Shown: positions 11,805 through 23,066 of the stretch, piece after piece
How positions within the stretch are numbered: position 1 is the first letter of the stretch
How the letters are laid out: each line of letters opens with the position of its first letter
Assembly: GCA_030765065.1 (NCBI GenBank)
Contig: CM060986.1
Coordinates: 72,161,573-72,225,572, forward strand
DNA from: Deroplatys truncata
Taxonomy: Eukaryota; Arthropoda; Insecta; Mantodea; Mantidae
DNA: 64,000 nt
Reading direction: 5' to 3'
Program-made: the position numbers and the translations under genes
The notes under the pieces: generated by a model
What the model saw: the letters and a program-made list of their open reading frames with translations, nothing else
The model's database searches: none
Told to the model about the DNA's origin: nothing

Positions 11805-12717
11805 TGAAGTAAGTTTGTTGCTTCACGTATGGAAAGCCAATTTGAAGTAGGTTGTATTGAAGGAGGAGTTGTATTGTAGTTTGACTGTTGGGGAGCCGAA
11901 CTTGAAGTAGTTGCAACCGCACGTATGGTAAAAAGTTTCCAGTAGCCTTCGCCCCAAGTTTAAAAATATTAACTTTGTATTTTTACTGTTTCATTAAATA
12001 TTATATATTTATGTTTGCCTCGGCTGCGTCAGTATTAATTTGTAGAGACACGAATCTCTTAACAAGGCGTGGTGCGGCTGAATGTAGGTTTACACAGATT
12101 ATAATTTTTACTTCACTCCTTGACACGATTTAAATAACACTTCACTGATATAGGGAGCTGTGAGATTATTTATTAATTACTTGCACTTTTTAACACGTGA
12201 ACTATTTTCGTCTCACACTGAATACTATTAAACTTCTCGAGGACCCGTCTCGAGTCCGGTTAGGAACGCTGTCTGCTAGCAACTGAATTCTGAATTTGTA
12301 CAATTTGCCCTATTTCAGCTTCTGATTGGCTATTCCTACTCCAATAGTATACTTTTATTTAACTTAAGCTTTTTTCTGGTTGTTGATTGGCTATTTTATG
12401 AACTGTTTCAAAAATTACATTATTGTTGCTCAAAGAATTACCACTAGCATTATTAAACTTTCTAATTCATTATTGCCTCAAGGTTACCTCATTGTTACCT
12501 TATTGTTAGCAACTTTTGGCCTATTATTCTCACAGCTCCTACGTTATTAAATTACATAAGATTTTCACATAACGTTATTGAACATGTACATAATAATATA
12601 AACATTACCTAATAAAATCACTGTTACATACACGTATTGCTTTAAGGAGGGCTGTTATTGAATTTATATATTATATAATTCGACTGAAATCAGTTAAGTG
12701 TTAAAAATACTGCCTCA
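11805..12717 (+). mobile_element. Solo-LTR-like element inside the hAT
   Basis: It matches the elements at 14651 and 40521 from GTTGGGGAGCCGAAC through the tandem CCAAT-box region (TGATTGGCTATT, CTCCAATAG, TTGATTGGCTATT) to ATACTGCCTCA. The 5' end carries an extra duplicated segment (TGAAGTAAG... then TGAAGTAGG...). The flanking 4-mers CAAT and AAAT agree in only three of four bases, so the exact 5' boundary is uncertain. Confidence 0.75.
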
Positions 12718-13523
12718 AAATAGCGATACTGATTTTGGGCACCGATACGCGATACTTAATAAAAAACTGTAAAGGCGATAGCTTTTTCAATAAGATATGA
12801 AATTATTAGTAATTTTCTGTGTATAAGCGCATGTAATCAATTTTGTACTGTATGCTAATTCCGAAAATCTTCCTGTTTGACATTCTCCAATTGGCAGCAA
12901 TTTTTTTTATCTTGATAATCGCACATATCCCCTATTGTTAGTCAAGTTTAATAATAATAATATATTTTATGTAACTATATTTTAAGCTGAAAACATTCTT
13001 TTAAAGGATATTTCATCCATATTACGAAAATTAGTCGCATGGTATACCTGTAAGCTACGCTCGTGACCCGAGTTTGACTGGCGCAAACACGAACTAACAG
13101 ATGGAAGGGAAGAACAAATATTCTCATGCACTCTATTATCTCACGTCTTAAGTTCTGGTTTGTTTCTGCTGGATTCACAGATTCTGGTGACCAGAGTAGG
13201 TAAATGTAAGTCTGAGAGTGAGTTAAAAAGTCATGCTATTGCAGAACTGGATTTAGTGTCAGCTAAATCAGCTGATGCACTAAAGTATGGCTTAACGCCG
13301 CAACGTCACATGAGGACCTCTACTCCTTCCCCATTGTTTTGCACGTTTTCATTTAGATAACAGTCTATGGAATGTTGCATACAACGCAATCAAGGTCTGT
13401 CAAGAACTATAGTTCTTTGGGGACAGTTGCGAGTCAGTAACGTAAAGAAGTCTCGACTCCTTTCATTCCTTATATAGCATAAAGTTAATCGCAACAACTT
13501 CCAATAATGCTAAACTTAAAAAG
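12718..13523. other. Interior of the hAT-like element
   Basis: It contains repeated GATAC words (CGATACTG, CCGATACGCGATAC) near 12720-12760, as expected of hAT subterminal DNA. Two short opposing frames near 12975-13360 have no hAT or BED-finger signature. Confidence 0.5.
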
Positions 13524-13849
13524 TCTGATGTGTTACACTCACATGACTTTCTCTACTCTTGTACAAACTATTTTTACAAACGCTTATTATCCATATGCTT
13601 CATGTTAATCGAGATATCGAGATGTTAATCTTATTGCTAACTTTCTTGTAGATGCAAGGGGAATTGGTAAGATTTAAGTGATAGTCAAATCCTTTAAGAG
13701 CTGGTTGCTATGTGGCGCATTCCATTCTCTTTGCATTACCAGGACAAAAAAAATGAATAACGAATTCCCATTTGAGAAAAAGTATAAGTATTGGAACATT
13801 TCAGGGAATAACAAGCAATATCTCGAAAATGGTTCACTCAACAAATATT

Positions 13850-13886
<37 letters not shown>

Positions 13887-14386
13887 TAAATTGTGTATTT
13901 TAACGCGATCTACATTTTTTGTGTAGTAAAACTTTGTCTACCTCTTATGGTTTATCAGTTATGCAAAAGTCGGTCACAATGAAGAATACTTTTGGAGACA
14001 TTCCCAGAAAATTCCAGATATACATTTTATTTGTGTATCTTAAATACATGATATTTTAATCAAAATCGTTAGAGACATTTTTGAGAAAATTAAAATTTTC
14101 GAAAAATGTTCCATGTAAAGAGTGATCTGGGGTGGGGGATTTTCTTGAAAACCTTTGTGTCGCATCTCTGGAAGATACTAAAACTAAATACCAAATTTGG
14201 TGTTTATCCAACTGTTCGTTTTTGAGTTATGCTGTTCACAGACAGACACACGGACATGTTTCCAAAAATACTTTTTTGGATTCAGGAGGCCTCAAAACAT
14301 GTATTTCCTGTGAAATCTCGGTATCGAATTTTTGGATGGAATGCAATACTACCCCTACTTACTATATGTAGTAGAGAAAGTAAAAA
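13524..14386 (+). mobile_element. Helentron-like element, full length
   Basis: It starts TCTGATGTGTTACACTCAC, then GACTTTCTCTAC, and ends GTAGAGAAAGTAAAAA. The hairpin CTACTTACTATATGTAGTAG lies directly before the 3' end. Its flanks inside the hAT show no target duplication. It carries an extra (TA)n tract and only a weak CA remnant. The 5' third is of the subfamily also seen at 18815 and 57122. Confidence 0.85.
13854..13883. repeat. (TA)n microsatellite
   Basis: About 15 uninterrupted AT units inside the Helentron-like copy. Confidence 0.95.
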
Positions 14387-14486
14387 TTAAAGGCATCGAA
14401 GATTTAAGGCAAAGTATTAAACATACTTCGATACCACCGAGCATCGACAGTATCGAGGTTTCCACGGTATCAAGGTCCCATCCATA

Positions 14487-14650
14487 GTTTGCACTAATCG
14501 TAGATTTCTTCACAGAGAATGCTAAGCTGTCTGTCTGTCTGTTGATTCACAAGTGCCTTTGCTAAGAATTTAATATCATCAGCATAATGCGCAATAGCCA
14601 AGTTTTCATGTGTTCGAAAGTCAGAAGCATATATTATGACGCATAGAAGT
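14487..14650 (-). pseudogene. LINE ORF2, RT core with YADD box (part 2)
   Basis: The minus strand encodes LAIAHYADDIKFLAKAL, the RT palm motif C with the intact catalytic YADD codons at 14575-14586. To the left the hAT interrupts it. To the right the LTR interrupts it just upstream of the palm. It is continuous in protein order with the pieces at 11220-11760 and 15561-16906. Confidence 0.85.
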
Positions 14651-15560
14651 TGAAGAAGGTGTATTGTAGTTCCACTGTTGGGGAGCTAAAACTTGAAGTA
14701 GTTGCAACCACGTACAATACAAAGTTTCCGGTGACCTTCGCCCCACGTTCACTTTCCGGTGCCCTCGACCCCACGATTACTAATCAACTTTGTAATTTGA
14801 ATGTTTATTTAAATATTATATTTGTATGCCTCGGCTGCGTCAGTAGTAATTTGCAGAAACACGTATCTCTTAGCAGGAGTGGTGTGGCTAAAGAATGAAG
14901 GTTTACACAAGGCTTATAATGGTATTTAACTTCTTTTTATTAACCTTTCACACGATTAAATAACACTTCACTGATATATCATACTGTAGAGCTGTGAGAT
15001 TGTTTGTTAATTTCACTTTTTAACACGTAAACTTTATTTTTATTTTCGCCGTAATGAAGTTTTGTGTCTCACACTTAACCTGTACCGTCCAAGTGCTCGG
15101 GAACGCTGCCTAGTAGTGTCTGGCTTCTACCGCTTAAATTCGTACATTTACTATATTTCACGTCTCTGATTGGCTAATTTTACTCCAATAGAATACTTTT
15201 ATTTAACTTAAGCTTTTTCTAGTTTTTGATTGGCTATTTATATACTGTTTTAAATATTATATTATTGTTCCAAGAATTATTAGTAGCATTATTAAACTTG
15301 TCAATTCATTATTGCCTCAAGGTTACCTCATTGTTAGCAACTTTCGGGTTCTATTCTCATAGCTCCCACATTGTTAAATTACGTAATACATTCACATAAC
15401 ATTATTATACATAAACATAATAATATAAACATTAATACAATGACTGTTACATACATTTTACATATTATTACATACAGATATTGCTTTAAGGCGGGCTGTT
15501 ATTATATTTTATATTATATAATTAGACTGATATTAATGAAGTGTTAAAAATGCTGCCTCA
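14651..15560 (+). mobile_element. Solo-LTR-like element (TG...CA, 4-bp duplication)
   Basis: It starts TGAAGAAGGTG and ends TGCTGCCTCA. It is flanked by perfect AAGT duplications at 14647-14650 and 15561-15564. It contains the family's conserved GTTGGGGAGC block near the start, GCCTCGGCTGCGTCAGTA in the middle, and the cluster of ATTGG/CCAAT boxes at about 15169-15230. It has no open frame. The length near 910 bp, TG...CA ends and a short fixed duplication fit a solo LTR. No internal retrotransposon sequence is present anywhere in the window to prove it. Confidence 0.8.
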
Positions 15561-16906
15561 AAGTGGCCCAATAAGGCTTTCTGAGGTACTTCAGATTATC
15601 ACTGGATACTCACATTCTACAGAATAGGTGTGATTACAGAGGTACTATTTAATCAGTCTGTAATATATACCTACTTGAAATGTAATGTTTAATTTTGTAT
15701 AGTATGCCATCATGCAACACTTTGTCAAAAGCCTTTTCTGTGTTCAGGAAGACGCCTAAGTAAAGTTGTTCTTCGTAGGCATCAACTATGGCATCAATAA
15801 TTCTGAGTAATTGTTGTACACAGAAATGCTTCTATCTGAATCACAATTGAAAAAGAGGTACAGTATGCTCTAGATCTGTTAAAAAGAGAGGTGGAAGAAT
15901 GCGATCAATATTTTTGGAGTAGATGGAAAGAAGACTTATTTGGTCCATAGCTTGCTTGGTCTTTTCTGTCTGTATGGTTTAGGTATCTTTAGTATAACAG
16001 CCTATTTTCACTTTTGAGAGAAATATGTTAAGTGAAGAATAGCACTGAATCTGTAAGTCAACTGTTGTAGTAGTACTTTCTTTATACGTTTTCTAGCAAT
16101 GGTTGTACTATTATAACTTAAACAGGAGATTTACTCTTAGAGTATCTTATTGTATTTCTTACTTGCGCAGGTGTGAAGTAAGTGTTAAAAAGTGACAACT
16201 GTAGAGGTTGAGAGATGAAATTATCTTCTTTGCAGTAAGTTCTGCTTTCAGATTTGGTCTCTAATTAAGCTGATCACTAAGCTGTTCTTAAAAAGCTGAG
16301 CTTTTTCTTCCACAGATGAGAAGCAATGGTTATTTATATCAGTGATGGTGTCAAAGGAAACAGTTTTGTTATCTGTTTTTTCTCTCCATATAGACCCATC
16401 TTGTGTGTTGTATGTTCGCAACTGATTTTCGATACTATTATAGTGTTCCTGCTGTAATGAACGTGTTAGGGCTTCAATAGCCCTATTGTACTTATTTTTA
16501 TATGTATAATATTTTTTCTGTATGTATTTTTAATTATATGTAAATGTTTGATAGAGAAGTAAACCCTCGTTTTGCCTTTAGATGACTAAAGACATTTAAT
16601 TGCTACATTTGCAGCATATTGAATATTTCTTATAATCTGCGAAACTGCAGCGCCAAAATGTTGTGTTGTTTTAAGAAATGTATTTAGTTTTGTTAAATGT
16701 TCAGGTGCTGAAGTGTGTATGCTCCAATTAAAAGTATATTTTAATAATGTAAGAGAACTACTTAAATTTATTCCACTTAGAGATAAAGCCGTACTTACTA
16801 GTAATTACTGCAGCAACAGTATTCAGAATTAGCTCGTACAACACGAAGGCTTGAAGCACATATTAGGTGTATTTTTGCCAATCAAGAAATCTAAAATACT
16901 AGATGT
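15561..16906 (-). pseudogene. LINE ORF2, RT fingers/palm and linker (part 3)
   Basis: Minus-strand translation gives, from C- to N-terminal side: VPQKALLG (15565-15590, equivalent of the RT motif PQGSVLGP), EKAFDKVLHDGILY (RT motif A with its aspartate), then the pre-RT linker with YNRAIEALTRSLQQEHYN, TYNTQDGSIWREKTDNK and NNHCFSSVEEKAQLFKNSL. The last part matches the conserved K...F..SL boundary before RT domains of Jockey-like LINEs. Further N-terminal, HTSAPEHLTKLNTFL and NVAIKC-type residues lie where the endonuclease-RT linker should be. Scattered stops and shifts make it a pseudogene. The linker is surprisingly open for about 100 codons. Confidence 0.85.
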
Positions 16907-18179
16907 ACGAAAGCTGTCCCAGAAGTACCCGACCTAACAAACAGAAAACAAAATATTTGGTAAAAGCATCTTTATTTCTCTATATAGTCTCCTTTCAGCT
17001 CGAAACACTTTTCCCAACGATGTTCAATAGCTTCGATACCTGTTTATACTGAGAACCATCTAGTTCTGCAAAATAGCCATCAACTGCAGACTCCAGCTCT
17101 TCACTGTTGGCAAATCTTTTACCACCAAGCCATTTTTTCAACTTTGTAAACAGAAAATAATCAGAGGGGGTTAATCTGGGAATAGGGTGCATGAGGAAGC
17201 AATTCGAACATTAACTTATTGAATTTGGGCATTGGTAATGGGTGTGTGAACTGGTGCATTTTCTTGATGAAACAAGGCTTTCTTTTTTACTAATTGCGGC
17301 CGGTTTTGCTTGATTTCATCATTCAAATGCTGCAATACTCGCCATTGATTACTTTTCCTTTTTTAAGATAATCAATGAAAATTATTCCACACACATTCCA
17401 AATAAACTGACGCTATGACCTTGCCTGCAAATGGAACTGTCTCACCTTCTTTGGAGCCGATTCTCCCCTTTCAATCCACTGTTTTGACTGTTCCTTCGTC
17501 TCAAGTGTGAAGTGATGGACCCATGTTTCATCCATAGTTTTGAACCGGCACAAAAACTCGGCTTTATTGCAGAAAAACACGTCATACACTCGATTAAAAC
17601 ATCCTCATGACGCTGCTTTTGTTCCATTGTGAGTAAACGCTGCACCCAGCTTGCGCACAGCTTTTTCATGTCTAAATTTTTAGTCAGTATGCGATGTACA
17701 GCACTTTTTAAAATGCTTATGATGTATGCTAGCTTGCGCACTTTCAGTCGATGGTCATGCAATACCATTTTGTGGATTTTCCTCACTTTTTCTGGTGTGG
17801 TCACCTCATTTCCTCGATCACTGCGATGTTCGTCTTGGCAGCTCGTACGCCTCCCTTAAACTCTGCCACCCAGTATTTTACTGTTGTAAACGAAGGAGCA
17901 GACTCCCCCAGAATAGAATCTAGCTCAGCTTTAATATTAGTTTGACTAAGACCTTTCAAATGAAAGTATTGTATCACATAACGATGGCCAGTTATATCCA
18001 TGTTTACAAATTTGCTGAGAGCATTCACTATTGATGGCTGCCAAACAATTACTAAACGACGTAGCATTATCAAACTTCAGACTTAAGCTTTATAAGGTTG
18101 GCAATTTCTACCATAGTCATTTGTTTGAAACAACAACCACTATCTATACATCAGGTCGGGTACTTCTAGGACTGCTGGG
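16907..18179 (-). pseudogene. Mariner element with decayed transposase
   Basis: Inverted repeats at 16912-16935 and 18153-18176 share CCTAGAAGTACCCGACCT or its close variant, and TA dinucleotides lie just outside. The minus-strand transposase runs from about 18030 to 16940. It shows the HTH region (YFHLKGLSQTNIKAELD, TTVKYWVAEFKGG), the second HTH (KIHKMVLHDHRLKVRKLA, SAVHRILTKNLDM), TMDETWVHHFTLETKEQS with the first catalytic Asp intact, a second motif reading HQENAPVHT where Asp is replaced by Glu, and a C-terminal TPSDYFLFTKLKKWLGGKRF with the third Asp intact. A frameshift near 17570 and another between 17193 and 17441 kill it. It was inserted into the LINE and is probably the better preserved of the window's mariners. 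Confidence 0.92.
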
Positions 18180-18265
18180 TAGATGGTACCTCCATCTGCT
18201 GGGTAGAAAGCAGGTTCATTGGGAAATATGTTAGGAACAATAAACTCACGTACACAGACCAAATT
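18180..18265 (-). pseudogene. LINE, possible continuation beyond the mariner
   Basis: The minus strand reads REFIVPNIFPNEPAFYPADGG without a stop, in the direction expected for LINE sequence N-terminal to part 3. The length is too short to assign a domain. Confidence 0.35.
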
Positions 18266-18814
18266 GGTTTTCAACTAGTATTTCAATGAACCAAAGTCTA
18301 CGCTTACTTATTAATAGCTGATGTAATTAAATACTTAACAAACGATCAGTCTTTCATTCATCATGACAATGTTACTCATAGGCTAAATATATACGTTTTG
18401 TTTATATTAACACCAGTTATTTTTATGTTAATAACAGTTTATATTCAACGAGAAGAATTAAATTGACTTTTCTGTGGTATAATTACAGATATTTGTGGTT
18501 CTAATTTTGTGCTTTCTATCATCAAAACGGACTCTAAATATTAACCAGTCATAGCAGACATATAGTTTGATTTTACATTTCAGTTTTTAAAATGTATTTT
18601 CACTGATATATGTTGATGCGAACACTGCAAAGTCTTTCAAATGAGGAAATGTGTTATTCAACAGACAGCTGTCAAAATCAAATAAATTAACTTCCTTGTG
18701 TTTAATCATCAGTAGGTCATTACACTATAGGCATATTAAAAATGTGGGTGGTTTATTTTATTTAATGATTCGAAATTCCTGAATAAGTAAATCTAATACA
18801 GGCGAGCCGTTTCT
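18266..18814. other. No recognised feature
   Basis: AT-rich sequence without repeat or coding match. It may be LINE 5' sequence or host DNA. Confidence 0.3.
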
Positions 18815-20083
18815 TTTTACTTTCTCTACTACGTATAGTAAGTAGGGGAAGTATTGCATTCCACCCAAAAATTCGATACCGAGATTTCACCGGAAATACA
18901 CGTTTTGAGACCCCCTGAATCCAAAAAAAAGCATTTTTAGAAACATGGCCGTGTGTGTGTCTGTGTGTGTGTATGTGTGTCTGTGTGTGTGTCTGTGAAC
19001 AGCATAACTCAAAAACGAACAGTCGGATAAGCACCAAACTTGGTATTTAGGTTTAGTATCTTCCAGAGATGCGACACGAAGGTTTTCAAGAAAATCCCGC
19101 CACCCCAGACTACCCTTTACATGGAACATTTTTCGAAAATTTTAATTTTCTCAAAAATGGCTCTAACGATTTTGATTAAAATATCATATGTTTAAGATAT
19201 TGTAGGCGGCGCCGTGGCCGAGTGGTTAGACCGCTTGCCTCCCACCGAGGCGGACCGGGTTCAACCCCAGGAACCTGCATGTGGGATTTGTGGTGGACGA
19301 AGCGGCGTCTGGGCGGGTTTTCTCCGTGTTCTCCGGTTTCCCTCGCCACTCATTCCACCAATTGCTCCATCATCACCTTTCCTTTCATCCATTTCGCTTC
19401 ATCCACTTCCTTCATCCCATACCAGGCATCGGGCTGATCACCCATCCTGGATGTTCTGTCTGATCCATGAGTGTCTGCTCCTCGATGGGCCTCTGACCCC
19501 AGGCACCCGCCTGTAAGTCCTGGGGGGTATAAGTCCTACATAAGAGGAGGGTAAACAGATAATGAATGAATGAATGAATGAATGAATGTTTAAGATATTG
19601 TCATTAGAAATGAAATGTATATCTCGAATTTTCTGGGAATGTCTTCAAAAGTATTCTTCATTGTGAACGAATTTTGCATAACTGGTAAACCATAAGAGAT
19701 AGACAAAATTTTACTACACAATGTCGATCGCGTTAAAATACACAATTTATGTCATATACATTTTTATTGTTGAGTGAACCGTTTTCGAGATATTGCTTGT
19801 TATTCCCTTAAATTTTCCAATACTTATACTTTTTCTCAAATTCGTTATTCATTTTTTTTATGTCCTGGACATGCAAAGAGAATGGAATGCGCCGCATAGC
19901 AACCAGCGTTAAAATATTTGACTATCGCTTAAAACCTATCATATTCCCCTTGCATCTACAAGAAAATTACCAATAAGATTGACATCTCGATATCTCGATT
20001 AACATGAAGCATATGGAGAATAGGCGTTTGTAAAAATAGGTTGTACAAGAGTAGAGAAAGTCATGTGAGTGTAACACATCAGA
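18815..20083 (-). mobile_element. Helentron-like element, full length, split by a SINE
   Basis: On the minus strand it begins TCTGATGTGTTACACTCAC with GACTTTCTCTAC and ends in the CTACTTACTATACGTAGTAG hairpin plus GAGAAAGTAAAAA. It holds a (TG)n tract at about 18951-18995. The SINE at 19204-19587 sits inside with a perfect duplication. Without the SINE the length is about 870 bp. Confidence 0.88.
19204..19587 (+). mobile_element. tRNA-derived SINE with (GAAT)n tail
   Basis: The head contains box A TGGCCGAGTGGTTA (19215-19228) and box B GGTTCAACCCC (19258-19268), close to leucine/serine-type tRNAs. A pyrimidine-rich body follows, and the tail is (AATG)n. The 14-bp target duplication GTTTAAGATATTGT is perfect at 19190-19203 and 19588-19601. 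It is a single copy of this group in the window. It inserted after the surrounding Helentron-like copy. Confidence 0.93.
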
Positions 20084-20354
20084 TTTTTATTTATATTTTC
20101 TGAACTTTGTAAGCGGGGAAAACAAAAGCAGCTCACGGACTGGATTCGGCTCCCGGATCGTAGTTTGGCAAACACTGCCCCAGAACATCTGGCAATGTTT
20201 AAAATTAAAGTCTCCTCCGATTAAAAATTGATTTTTATTTCATGTATAATTCCTCAAAAGTCCTTATTGGTCATTTTTTTTACATGCGCTCAATAAAAAG
20301 ATATAATTTATATTTTTTGATTAAATGAACTTAGGTGTATTCTTACTATTCGAT

Positions 20355-20645
20355 GTCGTCCTCCGTGGTATAGTGGTTACCATGCTTGCCTTTAGTTCCC
20401 GAGGTCGCGGGTTTAAACCCGGCGGAGGGCGATGGATTTTTTCGGGCGTAAAAATCCTTAGCATGGCTTCCTTCGGAAGAGAAGTAAAGCCGGGGATCCC
20501 GTGTCGTAGATTTACGGCATGTAAAAGAATCTCAAGCCTGATAAACAGACCTCTGAGTGAAATTACCGGTCTTTCATGCCCAATATAAAATTGGACGCTA
20601 ATGACCACAGCAGTTAAAGAGCGTCCATAAATAAAAAAAACTCAA
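20355..20645 (+). mobile_element. tRNA-derived SINE, group A, full length
   Basis: The head has box A TGGTATAGTGGTTA (20366-20379) and box B GGTTTAAACCC (20410-20420), most like aspartate/glycine/glutamate tRNAs. The body includes TTCGGGCGTAAAAATCC and GAGCGTCCATAAATAAA. The tail is A-rich. A perfect 12-bp target duplication TTACTATTCGAT lies at 20343-20354 and 20646-20657. Truncated relatives occur at 27216, 30555 and 59690. Confidence 0.93.
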
Positions 20646-20657
20646 TTACTATTCGAT

Positions 20658-21020
20658 ATTCGTATTAATTTGTGTGGGGAATCTCGTCATATGACAAGCA
20701 AGTTTTAATAAAATTTGCTAAACCTCCTTTCCTATTATTACTTGGGTGATAGCTTTGTATGTTCAGATATGTTAAAGTGTATACCAATAAATGTGTCTGG
20801 GTGACTAGTAATATATCCATTTCATAGATAGGTGTTAACAAAATAGAGTGATTCGAGATATTTTTTGCTATTCCCCTACAATCTCAAGTGTAAATACGAA
20901 TTACTTTCTTAGCATTAATAGACATTACCGTTTTAATAACACAGGAATTAGTTTGAACTAACTCTATTGTACTGAAACTACTCAGAGACCTAACATGCCC
21001 AAGTCAGTTAAATGATATAC
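20658..21020. other. No recognised feature
   Basis: AT-rich sequence with no coding or repeat signal seen. Confidence 0.3.
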
Positions 21021-21021
21021 C

Positions 21022-21384
21022 GGCTGGACTTTAGTTTAGACTTTGCAATATTTCCAAAACTAATCGTTATAGAAAGAAATGTCTTGAATAAAAGTTGCTT
21101 TATAATATGGGGGAAAGCAAATGTCATTAGTCGTGTTTTATTTAGAGAACGCTGTGATGGTCATTTTAAGGTCAATTTAATTTGGCCCTAATTGTAGGTT
21201 CCCATTTTAAAAAAATTATCTTATCCTAAAATGACTATCATAACGTCCTCCAAACAAAACACGACTAATGGCATTTACTTTCCCCCATAATATCAAGCAA
21301 CTGTTATTAAAGACATTTCTTTCTACAACGCTTAGTTTTGGAGATATTGTATAGTCTCAACTTAAATGCTCTACCCTGTATACG
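21022..21384. mobile_element. Palindromic MITE, copy 1
   Basis: The two halves are imperfect reverse complements. AGAAAGAAATGTCTT on the left pairs with AAGACATTTCTTTCT on the right. ATGTCATTAGTCGTGTTTT pairs with AAAACACGACTAATGGCAT. The right end CTCTACCCTGTA resembles the CAGGGTG-type termini of Tc1/mariner MITEs. It has no coding capacity. A second copy is at 52046-52380. Confidence 0.75.
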
Positions 21385-21454
21385 CAATGTTTGATTTCTA
21401 GTTTCTGTAGCTATCTATCTGCAAGCTCAGGAACTTAGTTACATGAGATTTTCT

Positions 21455-22063
21455 TTTTCTAGCACCTAGTTGTAGTAGGTAGAGGAGGTTTCGCATTCCA
21501 CCCAAAAATTTAATATCGAGATTTCATAGGAAATATACATTTTGAGGTCCCATAAATCTAAGAAAGCTTTTTTAAAAAGGATCCGCATATATGTATGAGT
21601 CTGGCTGCCTGTACGTGAATAGCATAACTCAAAAATGAATTGTCTGATAAATGCCAAACTAGATATTTAAGTTCAGCATCTTGCAAGATGCAACAAAAAC
21701 ATTTTTAAAGAAAATCCTCCCAACTCAAACCAACCTTTATAAGAAAAATTTTTTTTTATTTTTCATTTTCTCAAATATGGTTCTAATAATTTTGATTAAA
21801 ATGCATACTATGCATAAGATATTTGCAATACAAATAAAATGTATATATTGAATTTTCTGCGAATATTCTATGAAGTTCTCTTCATTCGGAATAATTTTTT
21901 TTATAATTGTTAAAGCATAAGTGATAAACAAAAACTTACTATACAAATAATGTAGATCACATTACAGCACACAACTTATGTCAAATAAATTTTTTTGTGG
22001 ATTTACCATTTCCGAGATATTGGTTGTTATTGCTTTGAATTTGTCAAAACTTATAACTGTTTA
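21455..22063 (-). mobile_element. Helentron-like element, 5'-truncated
   Basis: The reverse copy starts with a degraded TTTTTCTAGCACC terminus and runs to the TTTCCGAGATATTGG block. There it is cut by the next copy, which begins at 22065 in the same orientation. Confidence 0.65.
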
Positions 22064-22064
22064 C

Positions 22065-22943
22065 TTTCTCTACTACACGTATCTAGTATGGACAGAAGGT
22101 ATTGCATTCCACCCAAAAATTCAATATCGTTATTTCACCGAAAATACATGTTTTCAGGCCCCCGAAAACAAATAAAGTGTTTTAGAAACGTGCGTGAGTG
22201 AACAACATAACTCAAAACCGAAAAGTCGAATAAAATGCAAACTTGGTACTTAGGCTCAATATCTTCCAAAGTTGCGACACGAAGATTTTCAAGAAAATCC
22301 CACCAACCCAAACTACCCTTTACATCATACAATTTTCGAAATTTTTTATTTTCTAAAAATATGGCTCTAACGGCTTTCATTAAAATACCATATATGAAGG
22401 ATACATTCGTATTTACATGACAAATAAAACGTATATATTGAATTTTCTGAGAATAGCCTGTGAAGTCGTCTTCAATCGGAAGGACTTTTGTATAATATTG
22501 TATAACTGGTAAACGTTAAGGAATAGACGAAAACTACTACACAAAAAATGTAATTTCTTTAAAACACACAATTTATAAAAGGCAACGCACAATAAGCTTT
22601 TTGTGGCATGAGCCATTTCTGAGATATCCGGTATTAAAGGTTCGAATTGTTCATTTCTTGACCATTCTCTTAAAAATCCTATCAATATTCAGCCGTCTCT
22701 CGCGATTGCATGGAAACAGCATGGAATTTTAAGGCCAGCATTTAGCGTCCAGTTCCTAAACATTTGACTATCGCTGTTCCCTTTGTATCTTTAACGAAAT
22801 GTGTAATGTAGGTATTTCTGGAAAGGTTTATTTTAAATAAAATGATGTAGATAGAAACGTAAGCTTTAGTAAGAATAGTTTGTATACCTACCCTCTAATA
22901 AACGATAGAGGGTAGAGGAATCATGTGAATGTATCACATCAGA
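22065..22943 (-). mobile_element. Helentron-like element, full length
   Basis: On the minus strand it runs from TCTGATGTGATAC to GTAGTAGAGAAAGTAAA. The (TG)n position holds only a short GTGCGTGAGTG. The neighbouring copy on its left is in the same orientation. Confidence 0.8.
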
Positions 22944-22956
22944 TATTTTCTTCTTG

Positions 22957-23066
22957 ATTAACATGAAATAGAAAAATAAGCTTTTGTAAGAATAGTTTGT
23001 AGAAAGTGTAAAAAAAAAAAGAAACTTTTGTAGCTAAAGAAAATCATGTAGGTGTAACATATCAGG
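22957..23066 (-). mobile_element. Extra copy of the Helentron-like 5' terminus
   Basis: The stretch from GATTAACATGAAATAG to GTGTAACATATCAG repeats the terminal approx. 110 bases of the element at 22065-22943 in the same orientation, directly beyond its end. Confidence 0.65.

Larger units (their letters stand above)
11761..14486. mobile_element. hAT-like non-autonomous element with nested insertions
   Basis: The termini are TAGTGATGGGA on the left and TCCCATCCATA on the right, an 11-bp inverted repeat with 9 matches. They are flanked by a perfect 8-bp duplication, GTTTGCAC, at 11753-11760 and 14487-14494. An 8-bp duplication with TAGNGATGGGA-type ends is the hallmark of the hAT superfamily. 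The subterminal regions are full of CGATAC and its complement. The interior outside the nested LTR (11805-12717) and the nested Helentron-like copy (13524-14386) is about 0.95 kb and shows no transposase domain, so the element was probably mobilised in trans. Confidence 0.85.

Noticed and set aside
17629-17945. Overlapping plus-strand frames of 64-76 codons
   Set aside because: They are shadows of the minus-strand mariner transposase.
18762-19129. Minus-strand frames with poly-(TH) repeats
   Set aside because: The repeats are translations of the (TG)n tract in a Helentron-like copy. The same false peptide recurs at 36067 and 57223.
19204-19275. A true tRNA gene (Leu/Ser-like)
   Set aside because: Box A and B are good, but there is no matching acceptor stem. 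A long body, microsatellite tail and target duplication show a SINE.
19214-19516. A 100-codon open frame and two overlapping ones
   Set aside because: They lie wholly inside the tRNA-derived SINE. They are open only because of its GC-rich body.
20325-20608. Frames of 87 and 95 codons on both strands
   Set aside because: They cover the group A SINE, and the same shadow appears at 27209-27508 in another SINE copy.
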